DNA of 36,821 nucleotides, taken from the NCBI RefSeq assembly GCF_020907245.1, contig NZ_JAJJWH010000044.1, forward strand, positions 1 to 36,821. The letters are read 5' to 3'. Positions 6,962 through 14,145 of this stretch are shown in pieces (within the stretch, counting starts at the first letter, position 1; each line of letters opens with the position of its first letter). Both the position numbers and the translations under genes were made by a program. The notes below the pieces were generated by a model. The model saw nothing but the letters and a program-made list of their open reading frames with translations. It was not told where the DNA came from and ran no database searches. The stretch is from Pontibacter harenae (GTDB taxonomy: Bacteria; Bacteroidota; Bacteroidia; Cytophagales; Hymenobacteraceae).

Positions 6962-8620
6962 ATGACAAACTATAATAGTTGGTACCACCCCTACGATATT
7001 GATGATAAGTACAACAAGCGTGTCGCTTACTTTAGTATGGAGTTTGCTATACACCAGGCCCTTAAAACTTATTCTGGCGGCCTTGGGTTTTTAGCAGGTT
7101 CGCATATGCGCAGCGCTTTCGACCTAAAGCAGAACATGATTGGTATTGGCATGCTTTGGAAGTTCGGGTACTACGATCAGGTAAGAAATGAGGATCAGAC
7201 CATGAGAGTTCTCTTCCAGAAGAAGTTTTATACTTACTTGGAAGACAGCGGTATTATGGTGAGGGTAAATGTAAATAACCACCCCGTAATGGTGAAGGCA
7301 ATGGTACTGAAGCCAGAGGTGTTCGGAACTGTGCCTATGTACTTCCTGACAACCGATGTACCTGAAAACGATCACTTGGCCAGAACAATTACACAGCGGC
7401 TCTACGATACTGAACCGACGACACGTATTGCTCAAAGCATTGTGTTGGGTATAGGCGGTGCAAAGGTAGTTAATGCTTTAGGTGGTGCAGACATTTACCA
7501 CATGAACGAAGGCCATGCCTTACCACTGGCTTTTGAATTGTATCACCGTTTTGGAGACCTGAAAGAGGTTAAAAAGCGCATGGTATTCACGACGCATACA
7601 CCTGAAAAAGCTGGTAATGAGGAGCACGATATACACCTGCTGCGCGATATGGGCTTTTTTAACGGCATCCAATTTGACACGGCAAGGCATATTACTGGCA
7701 TGCATGGGCAAATGTTCAACCATACGCTTGCAGCCCTACGCTTATCTAGAGTAGCAAACGGTGTGTCGCAGCTGCATGGCGAAGTAGCCAGAGATATGTG
7801 GTACGACAACGATGGTGTCTGTGAGATTAAGGCCATAACCAATGCCCAGAATGTGCCGTTTTGGATGGACGATACAATGAGGCGTGCATTGGATCATGAC
7901 GACGATAACGAATTGATGTGGCGCAAAGCTCAGATGAAGGGGCAGTTGTTTCAGGTGGTGGCTGACCAGACAGGAAAGCTTTTTAAAACGGATGTGCTGA
8001 CGATAGTGTGGGCCAGAAGATTTGCAGCTTATAAGCGAGCTGATCTTATTACCCGCGATTTAGAGCGATTCCTCAAACTGCTGGAGCGGGAGGAAATGCC
8101 AGTACAAATCATATGGGCTGGAAAGCCTTATCCGTTCGATTATGGTGCGGTACAAACTTTTAATAAGCTGGTGGAGCTATCCTATAAGCGCAATAACTTT
8201 GCAGTTCTTACAGGTTATGAATTGGAATTGTCCCGATTGCTGAAGCAAGGTTCTGATATATGGCTGAACACACCACGCCGACCAAGAGAGGCATCTGGTA
8301 CAAGTGGTATGACGGCGGCAATGAATGGCTCTATTAACCTGTCGGTGCAGGATGGTTGGCTACCTGAGTTTGCCCGCCATGGACAGAATAGCTTTGTGCT
8401 GCCGATTGTGGATGTGAACCAACCTAACCATGTGCAGGACGAACAGGATTATGAAAATCTGATGCGTATTCTGGAGCACGAGGTGCTGCCAACCTACTAC
8501 CACGACAGAGACAGATGGGTACGCATTGTGAAGCAAAGCATGCGCGATGTTGTGCCTCAGTTCAGCTCTGACCGTATGGCACATGAGTACTACGAACAGA
8601 TGTATAACTACAAAGGCTAG
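6962..8620 (+). CDS. glgP: Short alpha-glucan phosphorylase homologue (GT35) lacking the PLP lysine
   Basis: A 552-residue GT35 protein of the short type. The family releases glucose 1-phosphate from glycogen or maltodextrins using pyridoxal phosphate. Visible motifs: AYFSMEFAIHQALKTYSGGL near residue 22, HMNEGHALPLAFE, FTTHTPEKAG, RRFAAYKRADL, AGKPYPFD and the DIWLNTPRRPREASGTSGM loop. The Lys that normally follows GTSGM and forms the Schiff base with PLP is Thr451 (codon ACG 8312-8314; AAG would be Lys). Everything around it is conserved, so this is not a decayed gene. It may be a clade-specific variant with altered chemistry, or a single-base error. No other glycogen gene lies next to it; it stands alone between two strong hairpins. 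Confidence 0.88.
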   Translation: MTNYNSWYHPYDIDDKYNKRVAYFSMEFAIHQALKTYSGGLGFLAGSHMRSAFDLKQNMIGIGMLWKFGYYDQVRNEDQTMRVLFQKKFYTYLEDSGIMVRVNVNNHPVMVKAMVLKPEVFGTVPMYFLTTDVPENDHLARTITQRLYDTEPTTRIAQSIVLGIGGAKVVNALGGADIYHMNEGHALPLAFELYHRFGDLKEVKKRMVFTTHTPEKAGNEEHDIHLLRDMGFFNGIQFDTARHITGMHGQMFNHTLAALRLSRVANGVSQLHGEVARDMWYDNDGVCEIKAITNAQNVPFWMDDTMRRALDHDDDNELMWRKAQMKGQLFQVVADQTGKLFKTDVLTIVWARRFAAYKRADLITRDLERFLKLLEREEMPVQIIWAGKPYPFDYGAVQTFNKLVELSYKRNNFAVLTGYELELSRLLKQGSDIWLNTPRRPREASGTSGMTAAMNGSINLSVQDGWLPEFARHGQNSFVLPIVDVNQPNHVQDEQDYENLMRILEHEVLPTYYHDRDRWVRIVKQSMRDVVPQFSSDRMAHEYYEQMYNYKG

Positions 8621-8630
8621 TTTTAAACTA

Positions 8631-8680
8631 TAATAACAGAACGGGCTCCCTCTAGCTAGAGGGAGCCCGTTCTGTTATTA
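8631..8680. terminator. Perfect 50-bp palindrome, bidirectional terminator candidate
   Basis: Bases 8631-8655 (TAATAACAGAACGGGCTCCC then TCTAG) are exactly complementary to 8656-8680 with no spacer. It lies between the converging phosphorylase (+) and ParB-like (-) genes, 10 and 21 bases from their ends. Both flanks have only short U-rich tracts (GTTATTA), so it works in either direction at best as a moderately U-poor terminator. Confidence 0.8.
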
Positions 8681-8701
8681 GGAAGTACGGCAGGTTTTAA
8701 T

Positions 8702-9385
8702 CTAACTTTTCATTCCTTCAAAAAAAGCTTTTTGATAATCTGAGTCATCAACACCACTTATTCGAAGCAACTCCTGTGCTTTTGCCTCGCTTATTTCCTC
8801 CGTTTCGAGTTTGGTGATAACAAATGCTTTGGCAGCTTTCTGTTCTTTTGCATATGCCAATAATTTATGGTGCCCGTCAAGTATGAAGGCATTAGCTGAG
8901 TCTTTGGCTTTAAGCATAATCACAATTGGCTCAGCTCCATTCCTGATCAGCTTGCTATACTTCTCAACAGCGGCATCTTTAGTATAAGCCTGTGTTTGTA
9001 TCAGGGCAGTTAAGCCGCCGTAGCCATTTTGGTGGTAGTATCCGTCTTTGGCCACAGCTTTTACTAGTTCATAACTATCATGCTGTAAATAACTTACCTC
9101 CAACTGATACCGCCATTTACGTAATTTTTGTAGGATGTACAGAAACTGGTGAGCCAACGAATCTTGGCTCAAGCTGCCTTGTTTTACAAAATCTGCAAAA
9201 TGTCTGTCCTGCACCACATCGCTTTCATAAATGCTTTTTGCAATCTGGTAGCGCATGGTGGTGCCCGTTTCTCTAAGCCATGTAAACTGAACTGGTACGC
9301 CCTCGAGAAATAGCGCATCTTCGGACGGTCCTCCAATTAGTTGTATTGGCCCGTCGGTACTTCCTATAATTACTTCTTCTTTCAT
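8702..9385 (-). CDS. ParB/sulfiredoxin-like fold protein of unknown role
   Basis: A 227-residue protein. Residues around 175-190 contain FILDGHHKLLAYAKE, the DGHH(K/R)L signature found in ParB/Srx-fold proteins, where it binds nucleotide. The rest (EVSYLQHDSYELVKAV..., NGYGGLTALIQ) is unfamiliar. There is no helix-turn-helix or DNA-binding tail and no parA nearby, so chromosome partition is not implied. The longer frame from TTG 9403 would overlap the stop of the upstream gene; ATG 9385 (MKEEVIIGS) is a better start and leaves a 14-base gap to the pepD stop. It is probably the second gene of a pepD operon. Confidence 0.7.
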   Translation of the reverse strand: MKEEVIIGSTDGPIQLIGGPSEDALFLEGVPVQFTWLRETGTTMRYQIAKSIYESDVVQDRHFADFVKQGSLSQDSLAHQFLYILQKLRKWRYQLEVSYLQHDSYELVKAVAKDGYYHQNGYGGLTALIQTQAYTKDAAVEKYSKLIRNGAEPIVIMLKAKDSANAFILDGHHKLLAYAKEQKAAKAFVITKLETEEISEAKAQELLRISGVDDSDYQKAFFEGMKS

Positions 9386-9399
9386 GCTGCTTAGGCTAA

Positions 9400-10863
9400 T
9401 CAAGCTTTTTCAGGAATCCGCTGAAGTGTTTCCAGCAAGAAATTCCAGTACTTCTGCACCGAACTAATCTGTACGCGTTCGTCAGGAGAGTGAGCCCCTC
9501 TGATGTTCGGGCCAAAGGAAATCATCTCCATGTCAGGGTAGTTTGCTCCAATAATGCCACACTCCAAACCCGCATGGCAGGCGTTTACGTGGGCCTCTTC
9601 CTGATACATTTCCTGGTAAAGGTCTCCCATCAGTTTTACGATAGTTGCGCCAGGTTTAGGCGTCCAGCCAGGGTAGGAGCCAGCAAAGCTCACAGAAGCG
9701 CCAACCAGTTCGAAAGTGCTTCTGATTGCATCAGCCAAATCATCTTTCTCAGAATCTACAGAACTTCGGGTAAGGCATTGGATGGTATAATTGCCCTCTT
9801 TAACCAGCACACGCGCCACGTTGTTAGATGTCTGCACGAGGTGCTCAATATCTGGACTCATACGGTAAATGCCGTTCTGGCAGGCGTAAAGCGCACGCAA
9901 AAATTTGGGTTGAAACTCCTGCGAAACAACCTGTGCAGGTACTTCTATGCTCTCTTTAGCGATGCTTAAACCTGGATCGGTGGTGGCATATTCTGCCTTC
10001 AAAATTGTTTCCTGCTCCTCCAGATAATTCAGAAAAGCAGCTTCTTGTTCGGTAGGTACAATTACCTCTGCCACAGATTCTCTTGGAATGGCATTTCGTA
10101 AACCACCTCCGTCTATGCTGCTAACTTTAAGTTCAAACTTTTCGGCAGCAGAAAAAAGAATCCTGTTCATCAGCTTATTGGCGTTGCCTCTGCCCAGGTA
10201 AATATCCATGCCTGAGTGACCGCCTGTAAGTCCTTTTACCTTTATGCGGAATGCTTTTGCATCAGCCTTTACATCTTCTAAAGTATAAGTTCCTGTGGCT
10301 GTAACATCTACACCGCCAGCACAGCCAATGGTTAGTTCTCTGTCGTCTTCGGTGTCTAGGTTTAGCATAATGGTGGCTTCTAACTGGCCGCCCTTCAAGC
10401 CAAGAGCACCTGTCATACCCGTTTCTTCATCTACTGTAAAAAGGGCTTCTATAGCTGGGTGCTTTATGTCTGATGAGGCAAGTAAAGCCATGATACTAGC
10501 CACGCCTATGCCGTTATCGGCACCTAGTGTTGTGCCTTTGGCCTTTACCCAATCTCCGTCAATGTACATATCAATGCCTTGTGTACTGAAGTCGAAATCA
10601 GTATCGGTATTTTTTTGATGCACCATATCCACGTGGCTTTGGATAAGAATGGTTTGCCTGTTTTCCATGCCTGGGCTAGCAGGTTTTTTGATAATGATGT
10701 TTCCGATCTCGTCTTCTATCGTAGGCAGGCCAAGTTGCTCTCCAAAAGCTTTCACAAAAGCCCTTACGCGTTCTTCTTTTTTAGAGGGACGGGGTACTTC
10801 ATTCAGATCAGCAAAATTATTCCAAAGGGCCTTAGGCTCCAGTGCTCTTACTTCGTTGCTCAT
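9400..10863 (-). CDS. pepD: PepD-type aminoacyl-histidine dipeptidase (M20 metallopeptidase)
   Basis: A 487-residue dizinc cytosolic dipeptidase of family M20C that hydrolyses Xaa-His and other dipeptides. The metal and catalytic residues are in place: His77 in QSHVDM, the bridging Asp116 in TTLGADNG, Glu146-Glu147 in VDEETG, Asp170 in LNLDTED, and the C-terminal His in RGAHSPDERV. The lid/dimer domain lies between about 185 and 390 (LTGGHSGMDIYLGRGNANK). The length is that of E. coli PepD. ATG 10863 (MSNEVRALEP) is preferred over TTG 10869. It leads the ParB-like gene by 14 bases. Confidence 0.93.
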   Translation of the reverse strand: MSNEVRALEPKALWNNFADLNEVPRPSKKEERVRAFVKAFGEQLGLPTIEDEIGNIIIKKPASPGMENRQTILIQSHVDMVHQKNTDTDFDFSTQGIDMYIDGDWVKAKGTTLGADNGIGVASIMALLASSDIKHPAIEALFTVDEETGMTGALGLKGGQLEATIMLNLDTEDDRELTIGCAGGVDVTATGTYTLEDVKADAKAFRIKVKGLTGGHSGMDIYLGRGNANKLMNRILFSAAEKFELKVSSIDGGGLRNAIPRESVAEVIVPTEQEAAFLNYLEEQETILKAEYATTDPGLSIAKESIEVPAQVVSQEFQPKFLRALYACQNGIYRMSPDIEHLVQTSNNVARVLVKEGNYTIQCLTRSSVDSEKDDLADAIRSTFELVGASVSFAGSYPGWTPKPGATIVKLMGDLYQEMYQEEAHVNACHAGLECGIIGANYPDMEMISFGPNIRGAHSPDERVQISSVQKYWNFLLETLQRIPEKA

Positions 10864-11255
10864 AGTCAAATGATTTTTATGCTCTGTTTCTTGCGCTCAG
10901 CAAAGAAGTTATTTCGTTAGCTGAAGCGTTAGTTCCGAAGGTTAAAGTTACAGATTAATTACACTTCAGGCGAGGCCGTGGCAAAAAGGAGTGGTAGTTA
11001 TTGTGGAAGTTTAGTAAGTGGAAGCTAAGCAAAAAAAGGTTTGAACGAGCACGCGTTGACCAGCTAAATTTGCTAAGTTAGGTCTGGCTTAACCGTTTGT
11101 ACTTCGTATTAAACACCATATTTTTTATCTTTTCATGCCTTTTACTACTGTTTTTTAAGCAATATCTAACATCTTATATTGATTTTAATAAACAATTAAC
11201 AGGCGTAACACGTTTTGATAGGAACATATATATAACCTAAAAACAGAATAGAATT
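10864..11255. other. Divergent intergenic region
   Basis: About 390 bases between pepD (-) and the 90-residue gene (+), with no credible gene; short frames here are antisense extensions of pepD. It must carry both promoters. TTTTGATAGGAAC near 11213-11225 followed by the run ATATATATAA is the most promoter-like spot for the + strand gene, but it does not fit the TANNTTTG consensus well. Confidence 0.45.
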
Positions 11256-11528
11256 ATGGACGCAAAAGAATTAAAAAACCAAGCAGACAACGCAAACCCA
11301 AGCTATAAAGAAGGACCAGTAGCTGCTACAATTGAAAAATATACAGCAAAGCTTCCTTCAGATTTATATTTGTGGGCTGCACTAGGCTCTATGGGTGTTT
11401 CTGCAACCTTAAAAATTCTTAAGAAAGATGAAGAAGCTCTTTTCGTAGGACAGTGGGCTCCATCGTTTTTACTTTTAGGTCTTTACAACAAGCTTGTGAA
11501 GATGGAAGGTTTTGAAAAGGATAAATAA
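11256..11528 (+). CDS. Small conserved-looking membrane-associated protein, unknown
   Basis: 90 residues, not recognised. The N-terminal 30 residues are polar and helix-prone (MDAKELKNQADNANPSYKEG). Two hydrophobic stretches follow, LYLWAALGSMGVSATLKIL (about 38-56) and LFVGQWAPSFLLLGLYNKL (about 62-80), which could be a helical hairpin in the membrane. The tail is charged (KMEGFEKDK). It has its own upstream gap and its own terminator, so it is a monocistronic unit, and the codon use and clean ends suggest a real, probably well-expressed gene. Confidence 0.75.
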   Translation: MDAKELKNQADNANPSYKEGPVAATIEKYTAKLPSDLYLWAALGSMGVSATLKILKKDEEALFVGQWAPSFLLLGLYNKLVKMEGFEKDK

Positions 11529-11560
11529 GGTCTGGAGTTTAGTATTTCAGAACTAAGAAT

Positions 11561-11587
11561 AAAGAGGAAGCTTGGCTTCCTCTTTTT
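11561..11587 (+). terminator. Rho-independent terminator
   Basis: A perfect 11-bp stem (AAAGAGGAAGC with GCTTCCTCTTT) around the loop TTG, followed by T bases, 32 bases after the stop of the 90-residue gene. Confidence 0.9.
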
Positions 11588-11707
11588 GTATCTGGCAAAC
11601 TTAATGTAAAAAGTATTTTTCATGCAGAGTAGGTCCTGCATGAAAACTTAAGAAGGCTTTTTATCCGTTACAGCAATAGAGCAGAATAACGGTATAATGA
11701 GAGACGT

Positions 11708-12625
11708 ATGCGAAAATTCTCGCAATGGTTTGAAAATGTAACTGGGCTGACAGGAGAGTTTCAGGAGCACCTCCTGTTTTCTCTTGGGGTACTGGTTAGT
11801 GTATGGCTGCTTGGCAGGCTGCTGATTAGAATTGTAATGCAGCGACAGCCCGACTTGCGGAAGCAGTACCAGTGGCGTAAAACAATAAATTACATCACTA
11901 CGGGGCTGGCTGTAATTTTACTCGCGAATATTTGGTTTACTAGTTTCCAGCCTATTGCTACTTTTCTGGGCTTACTCTCGGCAGGCTTAGTGGTGGGTCT
12001 TCGCGAACCGCTGCTAAACATGGCAGGTTGGCTTTTTATTATCTGGAAGCGCCCTTTCCGTATAGGAGACCGTGTGCAGGTAGGGGAGCATATAGGAGAT
12101 GTTATTGATGTGCGTCTGTTTCAGTTCTCTTTGAGTGAAATTCAGCAGTGGGTAGAAGGAGACCAGCCTACGGGGCGGGTGGTGCATATTCCAAACGGTC
12201 GCTTATTTATACAAGCACAGTCAAACTACAACTATGGCTTTCCTTTTATCTGGAACGAGATTACTGTGCACCTGACTTTTGAGAGCAATTGGCAAAAAGC
12301 GAAGTCTATACTTATGGCTGTTGCACAGGAGCACATAGAACACCTGACAGAATCTGCAGAGCAGCAGGTTAGAAAAGAGTCGCAACGACACCTGATCTTT
12401 TTTGAAAGCCTGGATCCGAAGCTTTATACTAAAGTAGATGAAAGAGGCATACAACTGACATTACGCTACATGTGCAGCCTCATGCGCCGAAGACAGACGG
12501 AGCACCTGATTTGGGAAGATTTACTGCAGAGATTTTTAACTGCACCCGACATACAGTTTGCTTACCCAACCACACGCTTTTATAGTCAATCGGGGCCTGG
12601 TGCGGCAGGTGAACCAAAGGTTTAA
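11708..12625 (+). CDS. MscS-family mechanosensitive ion channel
   Basis: A 305-residue small-conductance channel of the inner membrane, which opens under membrane tension to release solutes during osmotic downshock. Three membrane helices are visible: about 22-44, 61-82 and the pore-lining TM3 near 87-112 (FLGLLSAGLVVGLREPLLNM). The typical junction WKRPFRIGDRVQVGEHIGDV opens the cytosolic beta domain, with VVHIPNGRLF after it. The C-terminal alpha/beta part is about 120 residues. The protein ends in a short flexible tail. Its stop is two bases from the stop of the converging ABC ATPase, with no terminator between them. Confidence 0.9.
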   Translation: MRKFSQWFENVTGLTGEFQEHLLFSLGVLVSVWLLGRLLIRIVMQRQPDLRKQYQWRKTINYITTGLAVILLANIWFTSFQPIATFLGLLSAGLVVGLREPLLNMAGWLFIIWKRPFRIGDRVQVGEHIGDVIDVRLFQFSLSEIQQWVEGDQPTGRVVHIPNGRLFIQAQSNYNYGFPFIWNEITVHLTFESNWQKAKSILMAVAQEHIEHLTESAEQQVRKESQRHLIFFESLDPKLYTKVDERGIQLTLRYMCSLMRRRQTEHLIWEDLLQRFLTAPDIQFAYPTTRFYSQSGPGAAGEPKV

Positions 12626-12627
12626 AA

Positions 12628-13617
12628 CTACTTTTGCAAAAGCACTATATCAGCAGGGGCCACAGAAAGACGTACTTTATCGCCTTTAGCAAAATCACCT
12701 TCTACTGTTCTCACAGTTAAACTGCCACCCGAAATAGCAACTAGTATTTCATAGTAGCTTCCGTAGTACTGCACGTCCTCTACAACAGCTTCCAGTGCCT
12801 TACGGGCATCCATTTCAAGTTTAAAACTTTCAGGCCTAATGATTACACTTTCAGCTGTTAATTCTAGATCTAGGCTTTGTGCTAAGCTAGAGGTTTGGGC
12901 TTTGTTTAGCAGGTTGTATTTGCCAAATAAAGCAGCTGTGTATTCGTCTACAGGTTGTTTGTAAATCTGTTTTGGCGTGCCGCGTTGTATAATCTCCCCA
13001 TCTTTTATTACAAGAATTTCATCTGCCCAGGAGAGGGTATCGAGCGGGTCGTGGGAAACTAACGTACAGGTTATTTCCATTCTGTCGCCAATGTCGCGGA
13101 TAACAGACTTTAGTATACTTTTATGGGCTGTGTCTAGGTTAGAGAAAGGTTCATCCAGCAACAGCAGTTTAGGCCAGGAGGAAAGTAATCTTGCTAAAGC
13201 GATTCGCTGCCTTTCACCACCTGAAAGCTGATTCGTTCTGCGCTTAAGCAAATGATTGATGCGGCACACTTCATATAATTTTTCTGCCTCTTCTGTAGAG
13301 AGCGTATTGGCATACTGCAGTACTTGTTCTACCCTTAAAAACTGGGGAAGTTCAAACTGCTGAGAAAGGTATGCAATTTGGGCATGGCCAGGCACAAGCT
13401 TTTCCGCAGGGCCTATTACCTTTTCATCTTCTAGTAGCACTTCACCAGTTTGTGGTTGTGCCAAGCCAGCTACAGTTTGTAATAGGGTGCTTTTTCCTGA
13501 GCCCGTTTCACCCGCAATAACTACCTTCTGGAATTCTTCCTGAGTAAAGCTGATGTCTTTTAAAACAAGGTTCCCTTCTTCGCGCAGGTTAATTCCTGAT
13601 ACTTTCAGTAGACTCAT
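12628..13617 (-). CDS. Orphan ABC transporter ATP-binding protein with C-terminal TOBE-like domain
   Basis: A 329-residue ABC ATPase. Walker A is GETGSGKST (36-44), the Q-loop is LSQQFEL, the signature LSGGERQRIALAR begins at 131, Walker B is LLLLDEP (151-157) and the switch His is His189. Residues after about 240 form a TOBE-like regulatory domain (VIIRPESFKLE ... VRLSVAPADIVLLQK), as in importers of the CysA/PotA/ModC/FbpC type. No permease or binding protein lies beside it; the neighbours are an MscS channel and a J-domain protein. The substrate therefore cannot be assigned. A molybdate role would be attractive given the island 3.5 kb away, but nothing in the sequence shows it. Confidence 0.88.
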   Translation of the reverse strand: MSLLKVSGINLREEGNLVLKDISFTQEEFQKVVIAGETGSGKSTLLQTVAGLAQPQTGEVLLEDEKVIGPAEKLVPGHAQIAYLSQQFELPQFLRVEQVLQYANTLSTEEAEKLYEVCRINHLLKRRTNQLSGGERQRIALARLLSSWPKLLLLDEPFSNLDTAHKSILKSVIRDIGDRMEITCTLVSHDPLDTLSWADEILVIKDGEIIQRGTPKQIYKQPVDEYTAALFGKYNLLNKAQTSSLAQSLDLELTAESVIIRPESFKLEMDARKALEAVVEDVQYYGSYYEILVAISGGSLTVRTVEGDFAKGDKVRLSVAPADIVLLQK

Positions 13618-14072
13618 ATAGTGTTAGGTAGGAAAAATTAATGGCAGAAATAATCTTTTGTACAAATAAGCTCTATACCCATAGAAGGCTTGACATTCCA
13701 AAGTTACTAAATGAAAAGCAAATATAAGTGCAGGTTGTTTTTTAGTTTATTTATTATGTTAACTAATGAATAGTGTCTGGTTTAAATATAATTTCGATTT
13801 ATAAGTAACTGGACATAATTACTTTGAACAAAATTAGGCACATCATAAATTGTTGCTAAATGCGTGTAGAAAGCTATTATTGTTGCTTTTTAAATCACAC
13901 TTCTCCAATATTATGTAGACAGATAGTTTAAACTAATTAAGTGTCCTTACTTAAAAGGTTTACAGTTTAACTACAATTGATAAGGGGAGGGGAAGCTGCA
14001 AGTATGAATCTATATTTCATTGAAGTATGCGCGATAAAAGTCACAATCTTCGATCTGGATTTCGGCGCTGGC
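13618..14072. other. AT-rich intergenic region
   Basis: About 450 bases between the terminator of the J-domain gene and the start of the ABC ATPase gene, both on the minus strand. It must contain the ATPase promoter. I see no RNA gene, repeat or convincing ORF; a 71-codon + strand frame beginning at 13977 runs into the J-domain gene and looks like chance. Confidence 0.5.
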
Positions 14073-14112
14073 CTAAAAAAGGAGCGTAAACTGGGTAGTC
14101 CAATTTACGCTC
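14073..14112 (-). terminator. Rho-independent terminator of the J-domain gene
   Basis: Read on the minus strand, GAGCGTAAA (14104-14112) pairs with TTTACGCTC (14082-14090) and is followed by CCTTTTTT. It lies 33 bases after the stop codon. Confidence 0.85.
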
Positions 14113-14145
14113 TGTGTTATAGCTTTAGAAGGAGTACAGGCTCCT

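Noticed and set aside
8702..9403. Chromosome partition ParB
   Set aside because: Only the DGHHKLLAY fold motif is present; there is no helix-turn-helix, no parA and no parS-like sites.
12628..13617. Molybdate importer ATPase ModC
   Set aside because: No ModA/ModB neighbours and the C-terminal domain is not diagnostic; proximity to the molybdenum island is not enough.
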